63,562 bases of DNA from an uncultured Altererythrobacter sp. (GTDB lineage Bacteria > Pseudomonadota > Alphaproteobacteria > Sphingomonadales > Sphingomonadaceae). Location of the stretch: positions 1 to 63,562 of the forward strand of contig CAMPIX010000015.1 of NCBI GenBank assembly GCA_946886565.1. The letters are read 5' to 3'. Under the pieces are notes generated by a model. It worked only from the letters and a program-made list of their open reading frames with translations, was not told the DNA's origin and ran no database searches. Both the position numbers and the translations under genes were made by a program. Shown here in pieces: positions 44,204 through 53,220 of this stretch (the first letter of the stretch is position 1; each line of letters opens with the position of its first letter).

Positions 44204-45469
44204 TCAGTGCGCCGAGACCGGCTGCGCCTCGCGGTCGGCTGCGGGCACGCGCGAAGCGCGCCAGCCGAAGAGTGCGATGACGAGGTAGCAGGCCATCGGC
44301 ACCAGGAAGGCGAGGAAGCGGCTGCCGCTGATGTCTGCGACCTGCGCGAACGCGAGCGGCACGAAGGCGCCGCCCACGATCGCCATGCACAGCAGCCCCG
44401 AGGTCGCCGATTGCGGCGCGGTGGAGCGCGCGATCGTCAGCGAGAAGATCACCGGGAACATGATCGAATTGAACAGCCCGACCGAGATCGCGAGAATGCC
44501 CGCCACCGGCCCGGTGATCTGGCTGATCGTAAGGCACAGCACCGCCGCCGCGACCGCCGCTCCGGCGAGCAGCGGGCCCGCGGGCAGCTTGTAGAGCAGG
44601 CCCGAACCGATGAACCGGCCGATCATCGCACCCAGCCAGTAGAGGCTGACGAAGCTGCCCGCCTGCGCGGCGGTGACCGCGAGCACGTCGGGCTGCTCGA
44701 GGAAGTTGACCATGACGCTGCCGATCGCGACTTCGGCGCCCACGTAGAGGAAGATCGACAGTGCGCCCGCCAGCGCCCATGGCGAGGAGAACGCGCTGGA
44801 GACCCTGGTGCCCACTTCGGGCGGCGGTGCAGCGGCGGTTATCTCCTTGCGCACGCGCCAGATCACCAGCGCCAGCACGCCGATAACCAGCGCGATGAAG
44901 ACATAGGCGACGTCGATCCTGCCGAGCGAATAGGCGATCTTCGCTTCGGTCACCGGCCCTTCGTCGAACAGCCCGCCCTGCAGCAGCGTGCGCGCCGCGA
45001 GATAGGGCGCGATCACCGTGCCGAGCGAGTTGAACGCCTGGCTCAGCACCAGCCGGAAGTGCGACCGCTCGGGACGCCCGAGCGAGGCCGACAGCGGGTT
45101 CGCGGCCACTTGCAGCAGGGTGATGCCCGAAGCGATCACGAACAGCCCGACCAGCACGATCGGATAGGCGCGCACGATCGTCGCGAACGGCATGATAAGG
45201 CACCCCACGATCATCGTCGCGAGCGCGAGGATGATCGAGTTCGCCGCGCCGAGCCGCCCCATGATCGCCGCGGCGGGCAGCGAGACCACGCCATAGGCCA
45301 TGAAGAACGCGAACTGGGTGAGGAAACTCTCGGTGTCGGTGAGCGAGAAGATCGCCTTCACCGCGGGGATCAGGATGTCGTTGACCGATGTCACCGCCCC
45401 CCAGATGAAGAACAGCATCGTAATGTAGGCGAAAGTCCAGCGGGTGCGGGGTTCGGTTTGCTGCGTCAT
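44204..45469 (-). CDS. FucP/FHS-type MFS sugar permease
   Basis: A 421-residue inner-membrane transporter with about twelve helices. It has the FHS-family look of fucose/glucose/mannose:H+ symporters: FFIWGAVTSVNDILIPAVK in the first helix, LQVAANPLSASLG in helix five and QAFNSLGTVIAP after it. It would bring mannose released in the periplasm into the cytosol. Its start overlaps the manA stop by ATGA and the third GH92 gene follows after 40 bp, so import, trimming and isomerisation are in one transcript. Substrate is inferred from context. Confidence 0.88.
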   Translation of the reverse strand: MTQQTEPRTRWTFAYITMLFFIWGAVTSVNDILIPAVKAIFSLTDTESFLTQFAFFMAYGVVSLPAAAIMGRLGAANSIILALATMIVGCLIMPFATIVRAYPIVLVGLFVIASGITLLQVAANPLSASLGRPERSHFRLVLSQAFNSLGTVIAPYLAARTLLQGGLFDEGPVTEAKIAYSLGRIDVAYVFIALVIGVLALVIWRVRKEITAAAPPPEVGTRVSSAFSSPWALAGALSIFLYVGAEVAIGSVMVNFLEQPDVLAVTAAQAGSFVSLYWLGAMIGRFIGSGLLYKLPAGPLLAGAAVAAAVLCLTISQITGPVAGILAISVGLFNSIMFPVIFSLTIARSTAPQSATSGLLCMAIVGGAFVPLAFAQVADISGSRFLAFLVPMACYLVIALFGWRASRVPAADREAQPVSAH

Positions 45470-46335
45470 GGAAGGATCCTTTCACCCGGATAGGCCAGCA
45501 GGAGGTTCGCCCCCGCATCCGCGTCGAGCCTGACGGCGCCGGTGAGGGTGAGGCATTCGCCGGCGGAGAAGGCGACGCCGTCGGCCTCGCCATTGCCCGC
45601 GACGGGGATGAGCCAAGCGGTAACACCCTCGGGAAGCGCCAGTTCGCGCGCTCCGCCGGAAAGCCGCTCGAGCACGAATTTCGACCCCTCCACGAGGACC
45701 GTGCGACCGGTATCGAGCTCGCGCGGCGGCGGACACGGCGCGTAGGGCCGCGGATCGGCGACCGCGATCCCGTCGTCGAGATGCAGCTCGCGCGGCCGCC
45801 CGTAGTCGTAAAGCCGGTAGGTGGTCTCGGAATTCTGCTGGACCTCGATCAGCGTCAGGCCCGCGCCGATCGCATGCACCGTGCCGGAGGCGGAATAGAG
45901 GAAATCGCCCGCCTTGACCGGCTTCCATTCGAGGAGCTCCTCGATGCTGCCGTCGAGCGCAGCCTGTCGCAGCGCTTCGGCCTCGACCGGCGCCTTCGTG
46001 CCGATGGCGATGGTGGAATCGGGCGCGGCGTCGAGGATCAGCCAGCATTCGTCCTTGCCGCGCGGGAGGCCACGTGCCTGCGCCTGATCGTCGTCAGGAT
46101 GGACCTGGACCGACAGCTTCTCGCTGGTGAAGAGGTACTTGATCAGCAGGTCGGGCTCGCTGTCGCCCGGCGTCTGGAACCAGATTTCGCCAACCGGCTC
46201 GCCGCCCGGCGCGGGATCGGCGAAGGGGCCCCACAGATTGCGGCGCCCCCAGGGCTTTTCCACGCGATGCGTTGCAAGCAGCGCTGCCGGCACGATCCTC
46301 TCCCATTTTCCCGGCCGCCCTTGCGGCTCGTGCAT
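45466..46335 (-). CDS. manA: Class I mannose-6-phosphate isomerase
   Basis: A 289-residue zinc enzyme interconverting mannose-6-phosphate and fructose-6-phosphate. Metal ligands of the cupin core are Gln77 and His79 (SVQVHPDD), Glu96 (KDECWLIL) and His154 (SGTVHAIGAG). It is short like bacterial short-type class I enzymes. The ATG at 46335 has a weak ribosome-binding site. A GTG at 46293 (residue 15) follows GGGAGAGG closely and may be the true start, giving 275 residues. It leads the transcript with the FucP-like permease and GH92, and is divergent from the sugar porter at 46510. Confidence 0.93.
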   Translation of the reverse strand: MHEPQGRPGKWERIVPAALLATHRVEKPWGRRNLWGPFADPAPGGEPVGEIWFQTPGDSEPDLLIKYLFTSEKLSVQVHPDDDQAQARGLPRGKDECWLILDAAPDSTIAIGTKAPVEAEALRQAALDGSIEELLEWKPVKAGDFLYSASGTVHAIGAGLTLIEVQQNSETTYRLYDYGRPRELHLDDGIAVADPRPYAPCPPPRELDTGRTVLVEGSKFVLERLSGGARELALPEGVTAWLIPVAGNGEADGVAFSAGECLTLTGAVRLDADAGANLLLAYPGERILP

Positions 46336-46410
46336 TTTCCGAATTCCGGCGCAACGCGCGGAGCATCCGATTTGCGCGGTGGTGCCTTGCCGAAGGGCGC
46401 GCCGTCAAGA

Positions 46411-46434
46411 TAATAATGGAAATTAATTTATTTT
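46411..46434. promoter_or_regulatory. AT-rich palindromic operator candidate between manA and sugar porter
   Basis: TAATAATGG at 46411-46419 runs into the perfect palindrome AAATTAATTT (46420-46429), then ATTTT. It is placed between two divergent sugar genes, 76 bp from the first start and 81 bp from the other. TAATAAT also occurs in front of the ROK regulator, which could bind here. Confidence 0.45.
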
Positions 46435-46509
46435 GTTCGGCTGCGGCTTTGTGGCATCTTCGGCAGACACGAGGACGGCATCGAAGCGCACCCCGGCGGG
46501 AGAGAACGA

Positions 46510-47883
46510 ATGACGGGCACTCACATCAAGGAGGCGTCGGATCGGCCGGGCGGCCATGCCGGAACCGGACGCGCAACGCTCGCCGCGGCGATCGGTACCG
46601 CCGCCCTGGCCGGGCTGCTGTTCGGATTCGACACCGCGGTGATCGCGGGCGTCACGGCCGACCTGACGGACCTGTTTACCTTGAGCCCCGAAACGCTCGG
46701 CATCACCGTTTCGGCGGCGCTGTGGGGCACGCTGGTCGGCGCGATGTTCGCCGGCAAGCCGGGCGATGCGATCGGCAGCCGCAACGCGCTGCGCGTGCTC
46801 GCGGCATTCTATTTCCTCGCCGGGCTCGGCTGCGCGCTCGCGCCCAGCTGGCCGCTGTTCCTGTTCTTCCGCTTCCTGTGCGGGCTCGCAATCGGCGGTT
46901 CCTCGGTGCTTGCACCGGTCTATATCGCCGAGATCGCCCCGCCCCGGCACCGCGGCATCCTGGTCGGCCTGTTCCAGCTGATGATCGTGATCGGGATCCT
47001 GGTCGCCTATCTCAGCAACGCCGCGATCGCGGGGATGGAGATCGGCGCGAGCGGCTGGCGCTGGAAGCTCGGTGTCACCGCCGCCCCCGCGCTGCTGTTC
47101 TTCGTCCTGCTGTTCGCGATCCCCAACAGCCCGCGGTGGCTCGCCGCGAAGGGGCGGCGCGACGAAGCAATGGCCGCACTGGCGCGCATGGGCAGCGCCC
47201 CCGCAGCGGCGAGCGCCGAGCTGCAACGCGTCGAGCACGCGCTCGAACGCGATCCGCCGGGCGAGAAGCTCTCGTGGCGCCGCCATCGCCGACCGATGAC
47301 GCTCGCGATCCTGGTGGCGGTGTTCAACCAGATGGCCGGGATCAACGCCGTGCTCTATTACCTCAACGACATCTTCGCGCGCGCCGGGGTCATCTCGCCC
47401 GATCGGCAGGCGGTCATGATCGGCCTCGCCAACCTGGCGTTCACGCTCGTCGGCATGGCGCTGATCGACCGGATCGGGCGCAAGACGCTGCTGCTGGTGG
47501 GTGCCGCCGGGATGGCGCTGTGCCTGTCGGTCGCCGCCGGGGTGATGTTCGGCGCGCTCGGGAATGCGGCGATGCTGCCCGCGCTGGTCGGTTTCATCGC
47601 CTTCTTCGCGACCAGCCAGGGCGCGGTGATCTGGGTCTATATCTCCGAGGTCTTCCCCACGCCGGTCCGCGCCCGGGGCAGCGCATTGGGGGCGAGCACG
47701 CACTGGCTGATGAACGCCATGATCGCGGGGCTGTTTCCGGTGCTGGTGGCATGGTCGCCCGGCGCACCCTTCGCGATCTTCGCGGTGGCGATGGTGGTCC
47801 AGTTCATCGTCGTCGCGGCGATCTTCCCCGAAACCCGCGGCGTCGACCTCGACGAGATGGCGGAGCGCCTCGACCGTGCTTGA
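46510..47883 (+). CDS. Sugar-porter family MFS transporter
   Basis: A 457-residue, twelve-helix proton-coupled sugar transporter of the GLUT/XylE type. Signatures are LAGLLFGFDTAVIAG in helix 1, AEIAPPRHRGILVGLFQL in the 4-5 region, the NSPRWL loop after helix 6, QMAGINAVLYYLNDIF in helix 7, and PETRGVDLDEM at the C-terminus. Hexoses, probably mannose or glucose, are likely substrates. GGGAGAGAACG provides the ribosome-binding site. It is divergent from manA and converges on the ROK regulator with a 6-bp gap, so it is a single-gene unit under the shared AT-rich control region. Confidence 0.93.
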   Translation: MTGTHIKEASDRPGGHAGTGRATLAAAIGTAALAGLLFGFDTAVIAGVTADLTDLFTLSPETLGITVSAALWGTLVGAMFAGKPGDAIGSRNALRVLAAFYFLAGLGCALAPSWPLFLFFRFLCGLAIGGSSVLAPVYIAEIAPPRHRGILVGLFQLMIVIGILVAYLSNAAIAGMEIGASGWRWKLGVTAAPALLFFVLLFAIPNSPRWLAAKGRRDEAMAALARMGSAPAAASAELQRVEHALERDPPGEKLSWRRHRRPMTLAILVAVFNQMAGINAVLYYLNDIFARAGVISPDRQAVMIGLANLAFTLVGMALIDRIGRKTLLLVGAAGMALCLSVAAGVMFGALGNAAMLPALVGFIAFFATSQGAVIWVYISEVFPTPVRARGSALGASTHWLMNAMIAGLFPVLVAWSPGAPFAIFAVAMVVQFIVVAAIFPETRGVDLDEMAERLDRA

Positions 47884-47889
47884 CGCGCC

Positions 47890-49128
47890 TCAGCGGCCCG
47901 CCTGCATCAGGATCGATTCCGACGGCAACACGTGGTCGAGGAAGGGGATGATCGCCGCCCCGATCGCCGAGGCGTCGTCCGCCGCCTCCGCCCGCCGCAC
48001 CGGCGCGACGACGGGCAGCTTGCGCCCCGCCATCCGGGCGTTGAGCCGCTCGACCAGCGAGTCGACCAGCTTGCCCGGCAGCCGCCCGCCGATCAGGATC
48101 GCGGCGGGATTGATCAGGCAGTTGACCGCGATCAGCGGCTGGACGAGCACGTCTGCGGCATCGTCGAGCCACTGCAGAATCACCGCCTGCTTGTCGGGCG
48201 GTCCGTCGAGCAGCGCTTCGGGGCGATCGACTTCAAAACCTTCGGCCTCCAGCCGCGCGTAGAGTGCCAGCAGCGAAACGGTGTCCTGCACGTTCGCGCC
48301 CTCGCGCTGCGGATCGGGCATGGCCCAGATCTCGCCTGACCGCGAATCCGCCCCGCGCACGTAGCTGCGATCGACCACCAGCCCGCCGCCGAGCCCCGCG
48401 CTGATCAGCAGGTAGAAGAAGCTCGGGCTCGCGATCCCGCCACCCAGATGGACTTCGCCCAGCGCTGCCGATGCCGCATCGTTGTCGGCGTAGAGCGGCC
48501 AGGGGAGCACCTCTCCGAGCAGCTCCGACGGGTCGATCCCGTCCCAGGCATCGTATTCCTTGGGCCGGTGCGGCAGCGATATCCGCCCGAGGTCGTCGGG
48601 CAGTGCGACCCCGACCCCGAGGATCCGCTCCCGGTCGACCCCGCCTTCCTCGAGCAGCGCCGGCAGCACCTCGCGCACATGTTCGACCACGGTCTGCGGC
48701 AAGGCGAAGGCGATTTCGCGCGTGTGGCGGCTGCGGATGCGGCCCGCGAGATCGAGCGTCACCAGCGTGATGTGGTCGCGGTCGATGTTGAGCCCGACAG
48801 CGAAGGCGCCGTCGGGATCGATCACGATCCGCATCGCGGGCTGGCCGCGCTTGCCTTGCAGGCGGCCCGCCGGCTTGACGAGGCCCATGTCGATCAGCCG
48901 CTTGGTGATGTTGACGATCGTCGGCGGGGTGAGCCCGGTCACCCGTGCGAGTTCGCTGCGCGTGGTCTCGTCGGTCAGGCGGATGGCCTGGAGCACGATG
49001 CGCTGGTTGTAGTCGCCGGCCCGCTCGAGGTTGGTGCCCGACAGGCTCAGCGTCAGCCGCGCATTGCGCATGTCGGTGCCGCCCTTCGCCGGTTGTCGGC
49101 GGTCGAGGCCTGGCAGGTGGGTGGTCAT
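47890..49128 (-). CDS. ROK-family transcriptional repressor
   Basis: A 412-residue regulator with an N-terminal winged helix-turn-helix (about 30-85: RSELARVTGLTPPTIVNITKRLIDMGLV) and a C-terminal ROK sugar-binding fold (GVGVALPDDLG, YADNDAASAALGE, SAGLGGGLVVDRSY). The kinase zinc motif is lost (SGEIWAMPDPQREG), as in NagC/Mlc-type repressors. It probably senses mannose or a phosphorylated sugar and controls the neighbouring blocks. The start is uncertain: ATG 49128 is used, with GGAGG 11 bp upstream. ATG 49146 and ATG 49071 are alternatives that leave the HTH intact. Confidence 0.9.
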   Translation of the reverse strand: MTTHLPGLDRRQPAKGGTDMRNARLTLSLSGTNLERAGDYNQRIVLQAIRLTDETTRSELARVTGLTPPTIVNITKRLIDMGLVKPAGRLQGKRGQPAMRIVIDPDGAFAVGLNIDRDHITLVTLDLAGRIRSRHTREIAFALPQTVVEHVREVLPALLEEGGVDRERILGVGVALPDDLGRISLPHRPKEYDAWDGIDPSELLGEVLPWPLYADNDAASAALGEVHLGGGIASPSFFYLLISAGLGGGLVVDRSYVRGADSRSGEIWAMPDPQREGANVQDTVSLLALYARLEAEGFEVDRPEALLDGPPDKQAVILQWLDDAADVLVQPLIAVNCLINPAAILIGGRLPGKLVDSLVERLNARMAGRKLPVVAPVRRAEAADDASAIGAAIIPFLDHVLPSESILMQAGR

Positions 49129-49190
49129 CGCTGGCTGGTCCTCCATGCCGTCCGTACGCCCGACGGCCGTACGACGCCAAACGGACAATA

Positions 49191-49226
49191 CCTCATAAAA
49201 ATGAGGACTTTAATAATTCGATTTTA
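49191..49226. promoter_or_regulatory. Palindrome and AT-rich box upstream of ROK regulator
   Basis: CCTCAT-AAAA-ATGAGG (49191-49206), a perfect 6-bp inverted repeat, is followed by TTTAATAATTCGATTTTA (49209-49226). It is 63 bp upstream of the regulator start, a usual place for autoregulation. It could also be a weak terminator for the GMC transcript that ends at 49276. Confidence 0.45.
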
Positions 49227-49275
49227 GGTAAGCGGAGAGCGGGCGCCATGTCAATCGCAGCTCGCACCCGCGCCG

Positions 49276-50958
49276 TCAGACGACCCCCGCCTGGAGTTGC
49301 TTGACGGCATGGTCCGCCGCGCGCGCCGTCAGCGCCATGAAGGTCACCGACGGATTGACGCACGAGACCGAGGCCATCTGCGAACCGTCGGTGACGAACA
49401 GGTTGGCCGCGTCGTGCGCCTGGCTCCACTTGTTGAGCACCGACTGGCGCGGGTCGGCGCCCATGCGCGCGCCGCCCATCTCGTGGATCGCGTCGCCCGG
49501 CACGTGCTCGCCGCGATAGGAGCTGACGTTGGTCAGACCCGCGCGCCGCAGCATCGCCTCGCCTTCGCTGCGCGCATCGTCCATCATGCGGATTTCGTTG
49601 TCGCGGAAGGTGACGTCGAAGCGCATCAGCGGGATGCCGAAGCGGTCGACTTCGGTCTCGCTCAGCGAGACGCGATTGTCCTCGTAAGGCAGGCATTCGC
49701 CGAACGCCATCATGCCGAAGCGCCACGGCGCGTACTTGCGCATGCCGTGCTTCATCGCGGCACCGAAGCCTTCCGGCCCGGCGGCGGGGCGATAGGCGCT
49801 GCCCTGGTATCCGTAGCCGCGCTTGAAGCCGATGCCTTCCTCCCCGCCGACGTTGCGGAAGCGCGGGATATAGACCCCGCCGGGTCGGCGGCCGTATTCG
49901 ATGTAGTCGGTCATCCCCGCGATATCGCCCGAGATGCCGACCCGGAAGATATGGTCCATGACGTAGCGGCCGAGCGTCCCGCTGGCGTCGAAATGGCTCC
50001 GGCCCGTGCCCGGGATGCGCGAGTTCATCAGGATCTGCGTCGAAGCCATCGCCGATGCGCAGAGGAAGACGAGCCGCGCGGGGATCACCTCGGCCTGGCT
50101 GGTCTGCGTATCGATCACGCGCACGCCGGTCACGCGCTTGGTCTTCGGATCGTATTCGAGATTGCTCACCACCGCGTCGGAGCGCAGCGTCAGCCGCCCG
50201 GTCGCGCGCGCGGCAGGCAAGGTGACCGACTGGGTCGAAAAATAGGACCCGAACGAGCAGCCGCGCCCGCATTGCGAGCGGAACTGGCACTTCGAGCGGC
50301 CCTGTTCGGGCTTGTCCTCGGTGATGTTGGACATGCGGCTGTTGATCAGCTTGCGCCCGGGCGAGGTCGCCTCGAGCCGTTCCTTCAGCCATTCCTCGGC
50401 CACGTTCATCGGGATCGGCGGCATGAATTCGCTGTCGGGGAGCTGCGGCAGGTTCTCGCGCCCGCCCGACACGCCGACGTACTTCTCGACATAGCTGTAC
50501 CACGGCGCGATGTCGTCGTAGCCGATCGGCCAGGCTCCGCCGACGTTCTCGCGCTCGTTGGCCGCGAAATCCTCGGGGCTCCAGCGGAACGACCAGCGTC
50601 CCCAGATCAGCGACTTCCCGCCCACAGCGCCGGGGCGGATCCAGTAGAACTTCTCCCCCTCGTCGTAGGCGTAGGGGTTGAGCCGGTCGTTGTTGTAGTA
50701 CTTCTGGCTGCTGGGCGAGACGTAGCCGTGGGTGGCGATGAAATAGTCGCTCTCGACCAGCGGTTTGGGCATCCGGTCGCGCGCCGGAATCTCGAACGGC
50801 GCCTTGCCGTCGTAGGTATAATCGGCGCCGTGTTCGACCATCGTGCCGCGGTCGAGCATCAGCACGCGCAGCCCCTTTTCGGTCAACTCCTTCGCCGCCC
50901 AGCCGCCGCTGACGCCCGAGCCGATGACGATCGCGTCGAATTGGTCCGTCGCTGCCAT
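49276..50958 (-). CDS. GMC oxidoreductase, FAD/Fe-S sugar dehydrogenase large subunit
   Basis: A 560-residue flavoenzyme of the gluconate/fructose/glucose dehydrogenase branch of the GMC family. FAD motif GSGVSGG is at 13-19, and the catalytic His/Asn pair lies in IHEMGGARMG and CVNPSV near the end. Cys224, Cys230 and Cys234 (KCQFRSQCGRGC) have the C-x5-C-x3-C spacing of the [3Fe-4S] site in FAD-dependent glucose dehydrogenases. There is no signal peptide, so export would rely on the Tat-signalled small subunit encoded at 51824. It is last in the minus-strand block. Oxidation of a sugar C3 hydroxyl is the inferred reaction. Confidence 0.9.
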   Translation of the reverse strand: MAATDQFDAIVIGSGVSGGWAAKELTEKGLRVLMLDRGTMVEHGADYTYDGKAPFEIPARDRMPKPLVESDYFIATHGYVSPSSQKYYNNDRLNPYAYDEGEKFYWIRPGAVGGKSLIWGRWSFRWSPEDFAANERENVGGAWPIGYDDIAPWYSYVEKYVGVSGGRENLPQLPDSEFMPPIPMNVAEEWLKERLEATSPGRKLINSRMSNITEDKPEQGRSKCQFRSQCGRGCSFGSYFSTQSVTLPAARATGRLTLRSDAVVSNLEYDPKTKRVTGVRVIDTQTSQAEVIPARLVFLCASAMASTQILMNSRIPGTGRSHFDASGTLGRYVMDHIFRVGISGDIAGMTDYIEYGRRPGGVYIPRFRNVGGEEGIGFKRGYGYQGSAYRPAAGPEGFGAAMKHGMRKYAPWRFGMMAFGECLPYEDNRVSLSETEVDRFGIPLMRFDVTFRDNEIRMMDDARSEGEAMLRRAGLTNVSSYRGEHVPGDAIHEMGGARMGADPRQSVLNKWSQAHDAANLFVTDGSQMASVSCVNPSVTFMALTARAADHAVKQLQAGVV

Positions 50959-50963
50959 GATGA

Positions 50964-51827
50964 TTACAGTCCCTGATTGTCGGTGCGCGCGCTCAGCCGG
51001 GCGAGCGTGGCGAAGCTGGTGGTGATGTCGGGCAGGTAAGGCGCCGGCGACTGGTCGTTCTCGACATAGAGATGGCGCACGCCCGCCAGGTCGTTGAGCG
51101 TAAAGATGTCGGCGAAGTCGATCGTGCCTTTGCCCACGCTGATCATGCCGCCGTCGGCGGTCATGTCCTTGACGTGATAGGCGTAGATCTGCCCCGGCAG
51201 GCGGCGGATCAGCGCCTTGGGGTCCTCGCCCGCCTTGACCGCCCAGAACAGGTCGAGCTCGATCCCGACAAGCGCCGGGTCGCGCTCCGCGATCAGTATG
51301 TCGAACAGGCTTTGGTCGCCGTCCTTCACGGTGAATTCGAAGTCGTGGTTGTGATAGGCGAAGCCGAGCCCGGCCGTCTTCAGCCGTTCGGCGAGCCGGT
51401 TGAACTGGGCCACCGCGCCGCGCCAGGCGGCGGGCTCGCGATATTCCTCCGCCATCCACGGCACGACGATGGTGTCGGCGCCCAGCGCACGCGCCATCGC
51501 TACCGCAGCATCGAACTTTCCGGCGAGCGCGTCGTAGCCAACGTGGATCGAAGGTGCGGTGAGGCCGAGCCGGTCCATCGTCTCGCGCAGCGCGGCGTGG
51601 TCCATCGCCTCGTAACCGCCGCCGCCGTATTCGACCTCGCGATAGCCGATCGCCGCGACCTGTTCGAGCGTGCCGTGGGGATCGGGCGCGAACAACTCGC
51701 GCAGGGTGTAGAGCTGGAGGCCGATCTTCTGCTTCGACCGCGCGCTTTTGGCGGCGAGCGGATCAGTCGCGAGCGCGGTCGCCAGCGCGGCGGTTCCGGC
51801 GAGCATGTACCGTCGGTCGAGCATCAT
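50964..51827 (-). CDS. Exported sugar isomerase/epimerase-like TIM barrel (paralog A)
   Basis: A 287-residue TIM-barrel protein of the xylose isomerase-like / AP endonuclease-2 superfamily. The N-terminus LDRRYMLAGTAALATALA is a Tat-like signal, predicting a periplasmic protein. Metal-site motifs are FAYHNHDFEF, VGIELDLFWAVKAGEDP and YAYHVKDMTADGG. In the periplasm phosphorylated sugars are unlikely substrates, so epimerisation or lyase chemistry on a keto-sugar is more probable. The ATG at 51827 overlaps the stop of the upstream subunit-3 gene (ATGA). The GMC start lies 5 bp downstream. Confidence 0.85.
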   Translation of the reverse strand: MMLDRRYMLAGTAALATALATDPLAAKSARSKQKIGLQLYTLRELFAPDPHGTLEQVAAIGYREVEYGGGGYEAMDHAALRETMDRLGLTAPSIHVGYDALAGKFDAAVAMARALGADTIVVPWMAEEYREPAAWRGAVAQFNRLAERLKTAGLGFAYHNHDFEFTVKDGDQSLFDILIAERDPALVGIELDLFWAVKAGEDPKALIRRLPGQIYAYHVKDMTADGGMISVGKGTIDFADIFTLNDLAGVRHLYVENDQSPAPYLPDITTSFATLARLSARTDNQGL

Positions 51828-52381
51828 GACGAGAACACCTTCTGGTCCGCGGTATAGGGGTAGCGGCCGTCGTAGCGGCCGGGCACGGGCAGGTATTCGC
51901 GCTCCTGAGTGATGCCGATCTCGGAGGTGTAGTAGCCGGTGATGACGAGCTGGCGGAACTTGTCGAAGAAGTCCGCCCCGTCGGGCAACGCATCGTCCAT
52001 CGCCAGCGTCAGCAGCGCATCCTGCTGCCCGGGCGTGGCATCGACCGCCGCGACGCCGTAATCCTCGCGGCTGCGCGCTTCGATCGCGTCGAGCCCGGCG
52101 CGGATCGGCGCCTTGTCCTCGGGCATGGCCCAGTCGGCGAGCAGCTTCTCGATGAACTGGGGTACTTCCGCCGCAATCGCCCCGGGTGTGTCGGTGGTGG
52201 GGATCACCCGCTCGCTCAGGGCCGACACCAGCGCGCGTTGGGCATCGGTGAACACCGCGGTGCTCGGCGGCCCGGTGTCGATAACCGGGATATTGATCGA
52301 AGCGGCGCGGGCGATGGGCGCGAACAGCGCGGCGCCGAACATAGCCGCGATCCCGGCGAGGGCGTCTCTCCGGTCGATCAT
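51824..52381 (-). CDS. Gluconate 2-dehydrogenase subunit 3-family small subunit with Tat signal
   Basis: A 185-residue protein with a Tat-like leader (DRRDALAGIAAMFG) and the helical pattern of gluconate 2-dehydrogenase subunit 3 (LSERVIPTTDTPGAIAAEVPQFIE and FFDKFRQLVITGYYTSEIG). In characterised dehydrogenases this small subunit binds the GMC flavoprotein and carries it through the Tat pathway. The GMC partner here is encoded two genes downstream and lacks a signal, so the same hitchhiking is likely. It overlaps both neighbours by ATGA, with DUF1080 before it and the TIM barrel after it. Confidence 0.9.
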   Translation of the reverse strand: MIDRRDALAGIAAMFGAALFAPIARAASINIPVIDTGPPSTAVFTDAQRALVSALSERVIPTTDTPGAIAAEVPQFIEKLLADWAMPEDKAPIRAGLDAIEARSREDYGVAAVDATPGQQDALLTLAMDDALPDGADFFDKFRQLVITGYYTSEIGITQEREYLPVPGRYDGRYPYTADQKVFSS

Positions 52382-53220
52382 CGGGCGCCTCCCTTCGCGT
52401 CGTAGCTACGCGCCGCTTCGGGCAGGCGGCGGACCCAGATGTTGCGGAACGAGACCGGCGAATCGTGATCCTGCAACTGGATCGGCGCGGCGTCGCCGTG
52501 CGGCTCATACTTCGCGAGCTGCCGCCAGACGGTCGATCCGGTATAGGGCTGGCGGTTCTGCACCAGCACGCCGTTGAGCAGCACGGTGACGTAGGCGGGC
52601 CGCTCCACCGATCCGTCGGCGGCGAAATGCGGGCGCTCGAACACGATGTCGTAGCTCTGCCATTCGCCCGGCGCGCGCGAAGCGTTCACCAGCGGCGGAG
52701 TGGAGCCGTAGATCGCGCCGACGGTGCCGTCCGCGTAGGTCGGGTTGTCGTAACCATCGAGGATCTGGACTTCGTAGCGCTCCATGAACCACACCCCGCT
52801 GTTGCCGCGATCCTGCGAGCTCTTCTCAGGCGGGTTGGGCGAGCGGAATTCGAGATGGAGCTGGACGTCGCCGAAGCTCTCCTTGCTCACCAGCGTACTG
52901 GCGCCCTCGCCTTCCGCGCGCGACGGGACGGTCATGACGCCGTTCTCGAGCGTCCAAGGCTGGCCGGTCGGGGCCCAGGCGTCCATCGAGCTGCCGTCGA
53001 ACAGCACCACGGCGTCGGACGGCGGCGCGCCGGGGGTGGCGCCCGGGGTCACGACCTCGGGATGCGGGCGATCCGCATCGTGGACCTTCCACTGGCTGCC
53101 GGGCAGCACGGGCGTGTCGCGGAAGCCCGGCTTGTCCTGCGCCATTGCGCCGCTCCCCGTCATGGCCGCGACGGCGGCTGCGGCCGCGATTCCGATTGCT
53201 TTCACTCGTCCTCTCCTCAT
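52378..53220 (-). CDS. DUF1080 (3-keto-disaccharide hydrolase-type) exported protein
   Basis: A 280-residue protein with a signal peptide (cleavage near residue 27, AMAQ) and a DUF1080/PF06439 concanavalin-like domain: VVLFDGSSMDAW, DVQLHLEFRSP, NSGVWFMERYEVQILDGY, GAIYGSTPPLVNASRAPGEWQSYDIVF and the C-terminal SFRNIWVRRL. Members of this family hydrolyse 3-keto-glycosides made by C3-oxidising dehydrogenases. That fits the GMC/subunit-3 pair in the same transcript. It overlaps both neighbouring genes by ATGA. Confidence 0.88.
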   Translation of the reverse strand: MRRGRVKAIGIAAAAAVAAMTGSGAMAQDKPGFRDTPVLPGSQWKVHDADRPHPEVVTPGATPGAPPSDAVVLFDGSSMDAWAPTGQPWTLENGVMTVPSRAEGEGASTLVSKESFGDVQLHLEFRSPNPPEKSSQDRGNSGVWFMERYEVQILDGYDNPTYADGTVGAIYGSTPPLVNASRAPGEWQSYDIVFERPHFAADGSVERPAYVTVLLNGVLVQNRQPYTGSTVWRQLAKYEPHGDAAPIQLQDHDSPVSFRNIWVRRLPEAARSYDAKGGAR

